Positions 1-10,854 of a stretch of DNA of 64,000 bases are shown piece after piece. The first letter of the stretch is position 1. Each line of letters begins with the position of its first letter. The notes below the pieces were generated by a model. The model had not been told where the DNA came from, did no database searches, and saw only the letters and a program-made list of their open reading frames with translations. Origin of the DNA: Microplitis mediator (taxonomy: Eukaryota; Arthropoda; Insecta; Hymenoptera; Braconidae); assembly GCF_029852145.1 (NCBI RefSeq), contig NC_079973.1:11304385-11368384 (forward strand), given 5' to 3'. Both the position numbers and the translations under genes were made by a program.

Positions 1-60
1 ATAGAAAATTTTGAGGGGCCCACTTTGCCCCCTTCATCCCTCCAATACTATTTTGAGAAC
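1..60. repeat. Fragment of G-rich-ended TIR repeat
   Basis: A short piece whose core (GAGGGGCCCACTTTGCCCCC) is repeated almost exactly at 5764-5860 and 48925-48960. It belongs to a loose group of repeats in this window whose ends are runs of G or C separated by GCA or GCAAA. Only one end is inside the window here. Confidence 0.5.
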
Positions 61-181
61 ATGCGATTCTATATTTAGTGAAATTATTCAAAACATTCTT
101 TCAATCGATTGAAGGCGATAGTCACTGTGACGGCCGAAAAATAAGTGACTTTCGGGAATTTGTTTGACCGGAATAATTAAG

Positions 182-420
182 GGATATCCCGACTAGAATT
201 ATTTCCTGATTTTCCTAAAATACCATGAAGACCTTCTCAGGTAAATATAATGCCTTAATAAGGCAAACATGACGCGTTCCTTATTAGGACCACATCATGA
301 GGATATTCTTGCTAAAAAAAAATATTTTTCATCAGGTCAACCTGATAAGTTCCTTCTCAAGACTACATTAGGATATCTTTATTAAAACAAAAAGTTATTT
401 GCCATCAGGTAAAAAAAATT
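182..420. repeat. CCCGACTA-type TIR element, partial copy
   Basis: It begins with CCCGACTAGAATT and continues with short diverged repeats of the type 'accttctcaggtaa / gacaagttccttctcaag / aggatatc', the same content as the intact element at 21190-22044. The right terminus is not recognisable, so this is a partial or degraded copy. The flanks to about 650 show no gene. Confidence 0.5.
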
Positions 421-689
421 TACAAAAAAGTTTCCATCAAAATCTGGAAAGATATGGGGTTATATTTTGTCGGAATAATAGTCCATACAGCTTCCTATGA
501 TTCTGAAACGCCGATATCTGATGAAAACTCGATTTCCGAAAACTGGAATGAAAACAAAAATTTCTCGAATTTTTCAAAAATCGTCGCTTCTCATAAGAAG
601 AAGTTAAAAAGTTCAAACTTCTATGATGTTTGAATGGGAAATCTTTCAATGCAAAAGGCGAGTTTCCAATATTGATTTAACACAAAAAA

Positions 690-872
690 AATAATCGGTA
701 CCAGCTACCGATTATTTCGGTAGCAGTTACTGAAATAATCGGTAGCTGCTACCGATTAATTTTCGGTAACAGCTACAGATTACCAATCGGTAGCTGGTAC
801 CGATTTCAATCAGTAACAGCTACCAAAGTAATCGGTAACTGCTACCGATTATTTCGGTTCTACTGACTAATT
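690..872. repeat. Array of TCGGTAGC/GCTACCGA palindromes
   Basis: A run of imperfect palindromes built on AATCGGTAGCTGCTACCGATT. A small element of the same family is at 48830-48905. Each unit can form a hairpin. It looks like the inside of a non-autonomous fold-back element rather than a gene. The stretch from 873 to 1950 shows no supported gene. Confidence 0.6.
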
Positions 873-1954
873 TTAGTGTACCATAAAAAAACTACTTCTG
901 AGGGGTGTCACATGGGATGTATGTATGAGTGTGCGTGTGCGCGCGTGTGTGCTCAAGTGCACGTGTGTGTGTATCCGTGTGTATATCTTATAAAAGCTGA
1001 AACTTTCAGAGAATTTTTTTTATCTTCACAACAATTTTTTGAGGTGAAAGTGAAAAAAAACCGGTATTTTCAAACGAAGCAACCTAATAAATATTATGAG
1101 AAATAATATGATTCATAAAATTAATTATCGGGAATTCGGTACTTTTGAAGTAATTTCGAAGACTTGCCAAAACAAAGATGGAAATAGTTTTTGTTGAACG
1201 GAAGCAACAAATAAAGAGCGTTAGGTGTGGATGCAAACCGTGCGTAGCATTTTGCAGCTCTCACCAGTTGCCGAACGGAAGAACGACAGCCGGGAACGTT
1301 GGTCGCGCCCCATATAATCCCGGCGATGCTTCTAAAGTTTCCTCCGCCTCATAGATCCTACAGCAGCATGTAAGAGAAACTTAAGATACAACTAAAATGA
1401 CTATGTTTAACTGGGGTCATGACAATTCATGCCACGAGAAGAAGGATGAAAGATTGAAAAATACTGTTTAACAAGTACACATAGACGTTTATACGCGCGT
1501 ATATATCAATGTATGTGAATCTGCTATCCATATGTTAGTCTATCAGAGTTAAAGCGACAATGCCGAAAGACGTGGTCGGTTCCAAAACAAACAAAATACG
1601 TCAGGCATTTACAATTTATCGTCATGACACGTGTCCATAAAAAACTTTGTGATACCCACGTTTTATAAATTAAAAATCATCATATATTAAGCTGTTGACG
1701 ATTTTTTTTCGCATTTGATATTATATACATTTCTCCTTACTTTTGATATTTATGCAATTTTTTGGCAGCTCTCCATTGGCAACAAATAATGAAACATAAT
1801 TTAAATTATGTTTATTCACATTCATGGTTGTTTCAACTGTTGCCATTTTCATTGAAATACTGTCGTTAAATAAAAATTTGCAGTTTCCGAAATTTTTCGA
1901 TTTTTGGTCCAGTAAATTATAAACAAGAAAATAGAATACAAAATAAAATTGGTC

Positions 1955-2065
1955 TATCGGTTGACCCTCTGGGCCAGCCCCAAAACTTCCCGCTCTTTAC
2001 GAGCTCTTTGAGCTCGAAAATATTGTTGTGAATACATTTCCGAGCTGTTTGAGCTAAAAATCAAT
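1955..2065. repeat. Dispersed GAGCTCGAAAA / GGCCAGCCCC repeat, fragment
   Basis: It carries the sequence GGTTGACCCTCTGGGCCAGC followed by a stretch rich in GAGCTC. Related fragments occur near 14195-14310, 16800-16915, 17418-17480, 19970-20050, 28390-28470 and 49385-49455 in either orientation. It looks like the terminal portion of an abundant interspersed element. Between here and 2960 I see only AT-rich sequence. Confidence 0.6.
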
Positions 2066-2964
2066 CTACCAAGTACATTAACAGTTATCCAAAAAAAACA
2101 TTTTTGAAAAAATCTTATCCGAACGCAGCCTACCGATCAAAAGGGCCACTTTTGTGTTGTGAACTGCTGCGCGATGCTGTAGTGGGTTAGGGTTTCCTAA
2201 AAATTTTTTTTCACCGAAAATTGAATTTATTTTACTTATTTTCGTGCCCACGGATGATCTAAAATTGATTTCAAATCTAAATTTTGATTTTCCGCATTAA
2301 TCGGAAAAATTATCTAAAATCAAAAATATTTTTCTTGACGTAAGTTAACGGTTCTTCCTGTGTAAAGAAATTAAAATTTGGAAGACGTGTTTAAGTTTTC
2401 ATAACATACAAATAAAGAACCTTATGAGTTAAAGAAAAACCTTTTATAGCAAAATACCCAGACAAGATGTTTGAATGGAAGCAGTTTTACAATCTTCTTA
2501 TCATAAAATGATTCCAGCAATTAATATTAATCCTACATATATTTTTAAAATATCTGCTGTTTTTGAGAATTATAAATACACAAAAACAGTTAATTTGAAT
2601 CAAGAAATTTTTTTTGATCGATTCGGAAAATCAAAATTTTCTTGCCCGAAATAAATAATTATCTTGAAATTTTTATTTTTAATTAAAATTTTTTTTATCA
2701 AGTTAACATATTGTTATGCTTGAAGCGAAGAATTTTTACTTGTTACAGAAGTTTTGATTTCTTATTATTAGATATTTTTTTGAAGCAAGATATATTAGTT
2801 TTTTGTAGCAATCTGCACTTTTTTGTTTGAAGAAAATAAAATTTCTCGGAATGAGTACTATTATTTAACGCAAGACTTTTTTATGCTTTAACCAAAACAG
2901 AAAAGTTGCTTAAACTAAGGGATAAATTTCTTGAGAGAAAAGATATACATGGAGGAGAGGAAAG

Positions 2965-3090
2965 TCAGCAGAGCAAGGCAACAGCAGCGGTAGTAGTTCG
3001 GTGCTCGCCACTAGATCGCGCCTACCTCTTGTAGTGTCCCTTGTAAGAACCTTATTTCAGAGGTATTATATTCCAAGCTAGAGAACAATT
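2965..3090. repeat. Dispersed repeat carrying CTCF-like core
   Basis: It contains GCTCGCCACTAGATCGCGCC followed by a conserved CTTGTAGTGTCCC and TTATTTCAGAGGTATTATAT. The same block is at 45735-45840, and in an inverted pair at 52165-52390. The core resembles the insect CTCF consensus (CCACTAGATGGCGC), with one mismatch in this copy. Confidence 0.55.
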
Positions 3091-3456
3091 CTAGAATGAG
3101 TACTTCTCTGTTATTCGACAGTGACAAGTATCATTTTTGATTGTCATATAGTATGTACTAAATTATATTATGAAATTAAAAATTATCATTAATGTTTTCT
3201 AAAATAATTTTTGCAATAGTAGAAAAACATCAAGTACATTTAAGGTGATAGAAAAAAATTTTCAATTACCTTCAATTCAGATTTAAATAAAAATCTTCCA
3301 TTCTTGTTCGTATTATTCGGTAGATAAACGGTAGTTTTTTATGCATAGTATTGTTTAATTAGGTTTACATAATGAGATCAAAAAGAATTTTAAGAAATAT
3401 AACTTATATAGTAGAAGTTATCATACGACACCATATATGGCTTCGTATGCGTTTAG

Positions 3457-3890
3457 TTAAATTTCGTGGAATCGTTTATAACAATGATAACGTTTGTCGT
3501 TATAACATAAATAAGTCTTGCAGTTTTCACATTGAACTTCGCCTACTTTACGCAGGTGTTCAGAAACTGTTAATTTGAAATCAAACAAAGTCAATCATTG
3601 GTTTGAATTAATTCGGCGCCAAAGCAACCAAGCATTATTTTGTAGTAACCGAGCATTGAAACGACTCCACCCATGTGTTGGTTATAAACATCGGCAGCTT
3701 GGGGACAAGATATGTCTTTGTATTTTTGTTCATGTCGAAGATAACGACGTTTTGTTGTTGTCGGCTCGCTTTCCACATATGCTGAAAGTAGATTCACACT
3801 CTTGTTATCAAACCAGGACACTAAACTTAGCTTCACATTATCTATGACTGCTATCTTTTCCTCCATGCTTCCTCGTCCACTTATAATCAC
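3457..3890 (-). pseudogene. piggyBac-like transposase relic (C-terminal part)
   Basis: The minus-strand frame at 3591-3890 has features of the C-terminal half of piggyBac/PGBD transposases: a RGS motif followed by a D-N-K/R-S-V block, a V-E-P-T-T-x-x-R-R block, a CPQAADVYNQHMGGV stretch, and then SMLGYYKI. The usual LLD between MGGV and SML is missing. A second frame just downstream (about 3460-3565) encodes a short cysteine-rich tail (C-x2-C-x5-C-x7-C) ending RFHEI and a stop, like the piggyBac cysteine-rich domain. A frame change and stop separate the two parts, and no N-terminal DDE half is seen, so this is a dead fragment. No intact element ends were recognised around it. Confidence 0.8.
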
Positions 3891-5660
3891 TTAGTTTTAT
3901 GACATGCTATTATAAAAACTTCCCCTCATTTAGCACTAAGTGATAAACTTATCTTTGAGCTTGTGCCCCCTGATTTTATAACCAATTCAAGGTGGTAAGG
4001 TAATACTCGTTGACAGAGGTACCTATTGGCTTCCTGCAACCACAGCATTGTCAAATGTTACACAATGTTATACGCGGATTATGAAGTATAATGATCGACT
4101 ATCTTAATCTATAGGTCTTTGCGCGCTCATTTAGGACGAATTCAGAAAACGGACGACGACAAATAAGCAAGTCTGTGAGCTTTTGTAATTAATGACTAGT
4201 TTGGCAGTCAACCGGACAGCTGAGTTTTTGTTTTTCTGCTTGGCGAGACGAAACGGAACCAAAGCGACTATAAGAACGTCCGATAGAGCGGCGAAGACAT
4301 AGCAAACGAGGACGAATAGTAAAGATGCCACCAATTGGAGAACTAAGATAAATTGACTGACACCGACTGACAAGATCAATTGAATTTCAACTTAAACATA
4401 TCGTAATACTAATTATCAATGTGTATTTAAGTATATATCTATACATATTTCCGTGTCACAAAAAAAATCAATTTTATTTTTTGATGCACCTCGAAATTTC
4501 GAAAGAGTACATCAAACTACACTTTTTAGTCTTACATGGGTTCGTAATAGTAATATATAGAGGTGCTAATTCAATGTGTTTCTCTTTCTTATTTAAATAA
4601 CACAGAAATTTTTGTTTTTTTATTTTGGAATCTTATAATTTGTCAGCAAATAAAAAATCATATAATTTATTCTCTGGCTGTTATTAATTAGCAAAAAATC
4701 GAAAAAATAATCTTTATAACAAATCAAAATTATTGACTACAGCTCATTCAACGATTAAACAACGATTTGAAGTTAATGTCTATTTTGCGTGCAGTAAAAA
4801 ATCAGACGTTTTTTTATACATGGAATTGATCATGAAACTTCTACTCCTTTTATATTTTATTTTTCCGTAACTAATCACAACTTTTTTATGCATGCATATC
4901 AAATGCTGACGAGACATCAATGACTGAAATCAACAAATGTATTTTTTTTTCTCCACCTGTTTCGAATGAAATTTATTAAAAAATGGGAGAATTGAGTTCT
5001 TAGGTATTTCATGCCTTGATGATCACATGAAAAAGTAAAGAAGGAATATAAAAATGTATATTGCCCATATCGATGTTTGAGCTCGGGTTATAAAAGTCGA
5101 CAATAAAAAAATGGAAGATTATCGGTTTTAATTCCATTTCCAGAATTTAAGTTTTCAACAGGTTTTATAGACTATTATAACTCTTGAAAGAGATAACCGC
5201 GAGTGGGCGCAATTCAAAATTGCATCCGAATATGCAAAACGTGATATTAACATCGCAAACTTTATTCAAGATTCTGGAATTTTTGCCAGATAACGCGGAG
5301 ACAGATAAACTGGCGGAAGGATTCGGTGACCAGTTGTTTTATGGAAGATCCTTTCCACTGTTCCTCTTTAAAAGAAGGTTGATGCCTTCATCTATAGATC
5401 AAAATAGAAGAAACCAAATATCAGGATTATGAATCAGTGTAACAGTGTAATAGAATAAAAACAAGTGTGATGACAGTAAAGAAAATATATTCTATTCATC
5501 TGATGGAAAATCTGATGGAATTTTACATTTGATTAGTTTTTCAAGTGTAATAGTTTAAATATTAAGATAGAATTAGTTTTGTAGGATAAATACCTAAAAA
5601 AATCAAAATCATTTTTACCCATCACAATTACATTCAAGCTGGAATATAACAATTCTGAAA
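3891..5660. other. No supported gene
   Basis: AT-rich sequence with short open frames lacking recognisable motifs. An 82-residue frame at 5184-5432 begins only with a non-ATG codon and has no recognised similarity. Degraded piggyBac sequence may extend into the left part. Confidence 0.5.
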
Positions 5661-5667
5661 TAAATTT

Positions 5668-5860
5668 CGTACTAGGGACACACAATCGGTGGGACGCCAT
5701 CTCGTGGCGAGCATTATATAAGAAATTTCGGAGAGCTTATAATTCGTTCGAATTTATTGGCGTATAGAAAATTTTGAGGGGCCCACTTTGCCCCCATAAT
5801 TTTAAAGTTTTGAAAATTTTAAGGTACCTACTTTGCCCCCCCCCCTCCCCCCTACTATAT
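5668..5860. repeat. CTCF-like repeat remnant next to G-rich repeat fragment
   Basis: 5671-5717 is a minus-strand relative of the CTCF-like repeat (ACTAGGGACACAC followed by CGCCATCTCGTGGCGAGC). This copy keeps GATGGCG, unlike the others. From 5764 it is followed by a near copy of window positions 1-40, and then a C-rich tract at 5838-5855. From 5861 to 7085 there is only AT-rich sequence without a supported gene. Confidence 0.5.
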
Positions 5861-7090
5861 TATTTGACTTATTAAACCCTTTTACTTTTGCACACCGGCA
5901 CGCGAAAGCGCTAGGGGTGCTTTACTGACGGTTCTTCTTCGTTGACAATTTCTCTCATACAAAAACATTTCTACACCCTTTTCATAACACAAAAAATTAT
6001 TAAATTGTGTTCTCGCATGCAGATAATTTTTTAATGAATAATTTAAACCCAACGTTGAGTCGATTCGTTAATTCATTGATTTTGAATTAATTATTTTAAT
6101 CCAAGAAACTAGTGCTGTCAATTGTTACGTATGAATCTTCGTAAGCACGATAACTCTCGATAGACACCATTAATCGGCCTAACTTTTTTTCTGTTATGAA
6201 AATTACTATATGCATCCTTTTAGTTTCATTGTAATTAATTAACGACGCAAAAGTTATTATTCGTGAAAAATTCAGCTGCTATTTTTACTGTTGTTATTAT
6301 TTTTTTCATTGTTTCTCTCTATCAACTACTGGTGGCAGCATTAGCGTATTAATATGTTTTTAAAAAAAAGTGACATCTAAGACAAAAGGCGGGATATTTA
6401 AAAAAAAAGTTATCAAAAAAATATTAAACTGAAAATAAGAAGTAAAAAATCAAGTTGATAATTTGTAAGTTGAATAAAAGTTCATAATTTAAGTTTGGGG
6501 CAGAATAGGCACTCTAGAAAATCTATTAAAATTTGGTTTTTATATTATTTCATCTAAAATTAATTTAAAAAAAAAAATCATTTCTAAAAAAAAAAAAATT
6601 TTCCATTTTTTTGTATTTATTCAAGAATATGATTAAAATAAATATCTCTAAGTTGTTACAGAATCTAATCTAATTATCTGAAAGAGATCCACATCGAGGA
6701 TATCGAAAAGTCAATTTATATAATAATTATTTTATCTTTCCAGATTTGTCGATAAAATTAATAGTTGAAGTTTATTTTTAAACTTAAAAATGTAAAAACC
6801 TCTCAGCGAATTTCAAATGATAATTTATGACAACTTGATTAATGTTTAGATCACACATGATAAATTATTTTTTTCTTCAAAAAACGATACTTAAAACTTG
6901 TGAAATTTATCTTCATTTATTGTAACCTTTAATCGTTTATAACTTTATCTATTTCAAGTATTGAGAAATCCGGTCTATAAAATTGATCTAATCATACTAG
7001 ATTTGAACTTTGTTCAAAATGATGACTGATTAATTAAAGGTAATAAAATCAAATAATAAAACCTTCATGATAATGTGTGGAATAACAAAC

Positions 7091-7123
7091 TATATAAATA
7101 CGAAATGTGAAAAAATAATCAGT
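7091..7123 (+). promoter_or_regulatory. TATA box and initiator of protease-homologue gene
   Basis: TATATAAATA at 7091-7100 lies about 28 bases upstream of TCAGT at 7119-7123, which matches the arthropod initiator. The first ATG follows about 25 bases later at 7146. The spacing is right for a TATA-Inr core promoter and gives a very short leader, as is usual for highly expressed secreted-protein genes. No transcript evidence is available. Confidence 0.65.
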
Positions 7124-7145
7124 AGTTAAGTTACCCGACATTACG

Positions 7146-9230
7146 ATGTTAAAACTTATTGTCCTGTTCATTTTTTCGGTGGTCGCAGGTATGGATTTTT
7201 CAAACTAATTGTATATTCTCTATGATATAAATTTATAACTAAGCATATGCTGATTCAGTCTAATCATTCTTTAAAAATTTAAACTTCTATAAATAACTTT
7301 TGTAAAATTCAGTCACGTCTATTATTTATATTGTAAACTTTCTTAAGTGTTTGTTGATTTCATAAGAGCTTTTCATAATGTAATTGTTGTTAATAGTATG
7401 TTGCATAATAAGGATACAAAGATAGTCTCTAGATGGCGAGGGTAACGATTTCAGCAATAGTCATAGAGTCATGTACGAGTGGCCCAGAGACCAATTTTTA
7501 AATCTATGGTGAAACCTAAACTTACAAATTAACCTCAATAAGACAATTTATAGATAAATTGAGAAAAATATACATAGCCTGAACTGGGATTCGAACCCAG
7601 GCCATGTCAATATCGCACCGAGTGCTCTTCCAATTGAGCTATCTGGCCCTATACTATATTCCGTTCAATTTGACCCTGATAGCCAAGTTGGCGAGAAATT
7701 GGCGTCAAACTAACAGCCGCAACTAGACGCCAAGTTGGCCGCAAAAATTAGTATTTCCAAAGTTGGTAAACACTTTCTGAGAAACTTGGTGGCAAAAGTT
7801 GGAAATTCAGTAAGTTGACGGTCACTTTCTGAGAAAGTTGGTGGCCAAAAGTTGGCAATCCATAAGTTGACGGAAAGTTGCCTTCAGTTTTCTCAGAAAC
7901 CTGCCTTCGAATTGCGGCTCTTCACTGGCACCAACTTTCTCAGAAAGTTGGCGGTAACCTGTAGCCAAAAGTTGCAAAAGCTACAATTGTCGACAACTTG
8001 TCGTTAAGTTGGTCACAAACTAATGAATACCAACTTTTTGACGAGCAACTCGTGCTATCAGGGGATCTACAACTTATTGAGCCACACCGTCCATCATATG
8101 GTAATTCACCAATTTCTAAATATAGTGAAACCTAAACTTACAACTCACCTTCTCAATAAGACAATTAATAGATAAATTGAGTAAAATATAGATAGTCCGA
8201 ACTGGGATTCGAACTCAGACCATGTCGGTGTCGCGCCGAGTGGCCCAGAAACGTGTGCTGATATTATTGCGCTCGCCGGATCAAAACTACTATGCACTAT
8301 ATTTTATTCGACAATTGTCTGATTTACGTGATTAATGACAGTCTGCGAACCGAAGTCTGTGGCTGCTATTATCTTGGCAATTAACTTATTTATTTTTATG
8401 CAACTCATTATAATTTGAAATGAAACTCTTTAAAACAATCACATAAGTAGTAAAAAAAAATATAATACATTCAAAATTTCATTTCAGCTGATCCGCTAAG
8501 AAATAATTTACTCTTGAAGCCTAACCCACGTATAATTGGCGGCCAAGATGCAGTAATTGAAGATTTTCCATACCAAGTTAATTTTTTGAACAATGGATTT
8601 AATATCTGTGGAGGTGCGATTATCGCAAAGAACTGGGTCCTTACATCTGCAAGCTGTTCTATTAAATTTGGAACGATAGTTCATGCGGGAAGTAATTTAA
8701 CCAACGGAGGCGGATCTTATCATAGAGCTGTTAGAGTTATTAATCACGAAGCCTTCAAAATTACTGTTAATTGGGTTTTATCAAATGATATTGCTCTAGT
8801 CGAAGTTTATCAACCATTTGTGTTCGACAAAACTCGACAACCTATACCACTTTTTAACGTCAATGAAGAAGTTGAACCTGGCACATTAGCAACCGTAGCC
8901 GGATGGGGCCAAATTTCTAACGAGGAATATGTACTTTCTTATACTTTGATGAGTGTTTCCGTACCAATTGTTCCCTACGACCAATGCGATGTGCTACTTT
9001 ATGAATTCGGTGGACTTTCACAGGGTCAATTTTGTGCCGGCTATTTAGAAGGTGGAAAAGATGCTTGTATGGGTGATGGTGGCAGTCCTTTGGCCATCAA
9101 CGGACGAGCTGTTGGTTTGGTTTCCTGGGGAAGATTTTGTGCGCGGCCAAATCACCCAGGAATTTATACTAGTATTGCTGCTTATCGTTCTTGGATTGAT
9201 GAAAAACTACAAGCAACTTCTGAACACTGA
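7146..9230 (+). CDS. Secreted serine protease homologue, catalytically dead (two exons)
   Basis: Exon 1 is 7146-7188 (signal peptide MLKLIVLFIFSVVA), the intron is 7189-8487 (GT..AG), and exon 2 is 8488-9230. The joined frame gives 261 residues. After a short propeptide ending at Arg29, the mature start IIGG (30-33) opens a single chymotrypsin-fold domain. The catalytic His site reads TSASC, with Ser70 in place of His. Asp115 (NDIALV) is kept. The catalytic Ser site reads GDGGSP, with Gly212 in place of Ser. The S1-pocket Asp (Asp206) and the paired cysteines are kept. The fold is therefore preserved but peptide-bond cleavage should be lost. Such homologues are known in insects as cofactors or inhibitors of the melanisation cascade and as venom components; which applies here is unknown. 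It ends with AATAAA at 9261. The intron holds SINE copies and a TIR element. The exon 1 join is my inference from splice sites, frame and signal peptide. Confidence 0.88.
7427..7442 (+). promoter_or_regulatory. CTCF-like motif in protease-homologue intron
   Basis: CTCTAGATGGCGAGGG closely matches the conserved CTCF core (AGATGGCG). It stands apart from the recognisable repeat copies. Occupancy cannot be judged from sequence alone. Confidence 0.4.
7490..7649 (-). repeat. tRNA-derived SINE, copy 1
   Basis: Read on the minus strand, 7649-7576 is tRNA-like: an A box (TAGCTCAATTGGAAGAGC) and a perfect T-arm with B box (CTGGGTTCGAATCCCAG). The acceptor ends do not pair well. A tail follows, ending GTTTAGGTTTCACC. 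The same head and tail recur at 8108-8248 and 22041-22210. This is a SINE and not a functional tRNA gene. Confidence 0.75.
7674..8063. mobile_element. TIR element with CCCTGATAGC ends
   Basis: The ends are CCCTGATAGC and GCTATCAGGG, flanked by the 2-bp duplication GA (7672-7673, 8064-8065). The interior is made of short AACTTTCTGAGAAAGTTGG-type palindromes with GTTGGC spacers and has no coding capacity. The paralogous SINE copy at 21150-21175 has the same flank uninterrupted, so the insertion boundaries are directly visible. Confidence 0.8.
8108..8248 (-). repeat. tRNA-derived SINE, copy 2
   Basis: A second copy of the SINE in the same orientation as copy 1. The tail is at 8108-8193 and the tRNA-like head with B box at 8194-8248. 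The head lacks the D-arm half (truncated at GTGGCCCAG). Copies 1 and 2 form a head-to-tail tandem pair split by the CCCTGATAGC element. Confidence 0.7.
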
Positions 9231-9672
9231 TTAAATTTGATACCTGATTTATTTTATAAGAATAAATGTAACATGAAAACAAAAATCATAAATATATATT
9301 TATAACATTGATGACTGTAATGACGACAAGGTGAATCAATAAATACTACTACTATTACTTGCAGGAAGAAATTGTTGGTTTATGAAATCCATAAATAAAT
9401 AGTAAGTGTGAAATAGTAAGAGTGAAGTTTTGAGGCTGACAAATAGGGTCAATTGACGGTTAACCGTTTCTCGTTATTTTTGGAACTGTTTATCTTATCG
9501 ATTCGGAAACGACAAAACAATAAAATATTATTAATTTTATTGACTTTATCATTGCGTACATAAAATATGAGTAATATTAGAATAAAACATTAGTCTAACA
9601 CTGTCGTCATAAACTCAAGTTCTTCCGGGCATTAATTCTTTGTTGAGACGTATAGTAGTAGTAGATTTCATT

Positions 9673-10680
9673 ATGATGCTAAAGTGGTCTTTTAATTTTG
9701 CTTTTGTATTTTATTCTATGGCACCTTACAATCTGGTAGAAACGTGTGGCGGTGGATGTAAAGTACGCACTTACAAACCGTATTTGGAACGTATTAAATA
9801 TTTAGTAAGACTGCCGAATGATAAAAAATTAGGTACTCTTGCGCTTATTGGTACTCATTCATCATTATCATACAATGTCGATAGTGGAAGATCAAAAACT
9901 CAAGATTTAACTATTTCACAGCAATTGAAATATGGGATCCGCGTTTTGGACATTGGTATACGGCCACAATCTAATTTATTCAAAATTTATACTGAATATG
10001 GTACTACGGATACTGAATTTTCGGATACTCTCTCGAAGATTGATGATTTTCTTGACGATAATCCAGGTGAATTTATCATCGCGCTTTTACATCAAGTATA
10101 TCCTTCAGCGTATGATGTAACCGAAAGCAATTGTGCCATTCTTGATGATTACATCCATACTTTTTCGGCTGGAAAGCGTTTAGTGAAAAATTGGCAGCTG
10201 GATGACACCATCGGACAGCATCGTGGCAAAGTTCTAATAGCAAGTATGGGAAATTCATTCAGTGGATGTTCTTTTGATCTTAATTGCCAGTGTCTCATTC
10301 AGAATGATGATATTCTTCACATAATAAAAACCAAAGCCCAAACCAAATCCAAAAAAACCAAAGTTCTGTTTGATTTACAAGATAAATGGGCTGCTATTCA
10401 TCATCTAATTCGAGACAGTCTTAAGAAACCTCGTAAATGTTATCTAAACGATATAAGTTATTGGGATGGCGTACACAATCGTCGAGCTATTTCTAGAGAG
10501 GGTAACTATGCTTATAAAGAAAACTGTTCTATGGCACTTAATCATATTGTGACTGAGTATTTTGAAAACCCGCGGCAAACGTTTATAATTGTTATGGCTG
10601 ATTACCCGACTCAAGAATTAATGGATAAAATAAACGACAGTAATTTTCCAAATTCTAGTTGGCGTTCTGGATGGCACTGA
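9673..10680 (+). CDS. Secreted PI-PLC-X-like protein, probably catalytically impaired
   Basis: The frame encodes 335 residues from tandem ATGs at 9673/9676; no in-frame ATG lies further upstream. The first 22 or so residues are a likely signal peptide (FNFAFVFYSMA core). From about residue 45 it follows the single-domain bacterial-type phosphatidylinositol-specific phospholipase C: IGTHSS (first catalytic His at 62), TQDLTISQQLKYGIRVLDI, then a DFLDDNPGEFIIALL helix-strand, and near the end IIVMADYP. In active enzymes the second block reads LDIR, followed by a His in an HHG-like segment. Here it reads LDIGIR and KIYTEYG, so the Arg and second catalytic His appear lost, and the Asp after His62 is Ser. 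Cleavage of phosphoinositides is therefore doubtful. No introns interrupt it. AATAAA follows at 10744. It lies 440 bases after the protease homologue, on the same strand. The family call is firm; the role is unknown. Confidence 0.85.
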   Translation: MMLKWSFNFAFVFYSMAPYNLVETCGGGCKVRTYKPYLERIKYLVRLPNDKKLGTLALIGTHSSLSYNVDSGRSKTQDLTISQQLKYGIRVLDIGIRPQSNLFKIYTEYGTTDTEFSDTLSKIDDFLDDNPGEFIIALLHQVYPSAYDVTESNCAILDDYIHTFSAGKRLVKNWQLDDTIGQHRGKVLIASMGNSFSGCSFDLNCQCLIQNDDILHIIKTKAQTKSKKTKVLFDLQDKWAAIHHLIRDSLKKPRKCYLNDISYWDGVHNRRAISREGNYAYKENCSMALNHIVTEYFENPRQTFIIVMADYPTQELMDKINDSNFPNSSWRSGWH

Positions 10681-10854
10681 TCCTGCAGTTTAAAGGAATT
10701 AAAATTGTCAATTATATTACAGGAAAGTTAGATTTTTACAGCTAATAAAAATACGTTCTCGAAATAATGTCGAAGTGGTCATTCATTCATAGTTATTATT
10801 TGTTACATAATTATATCTTAATTATTTGTATAATTCATAATAATATAAACAAAC

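Noticed and set aside
5184..5432. 82-residue frame
   Set aside because: Starts only with a non-ATG codon, no motif, no promoter or splice context that would support it.
7576..7649. Functional tRNA gene
   Set aside because: The B box and T-arm are good but acceptor ends do not pair, and the copies are followed by a shared SINE tail.
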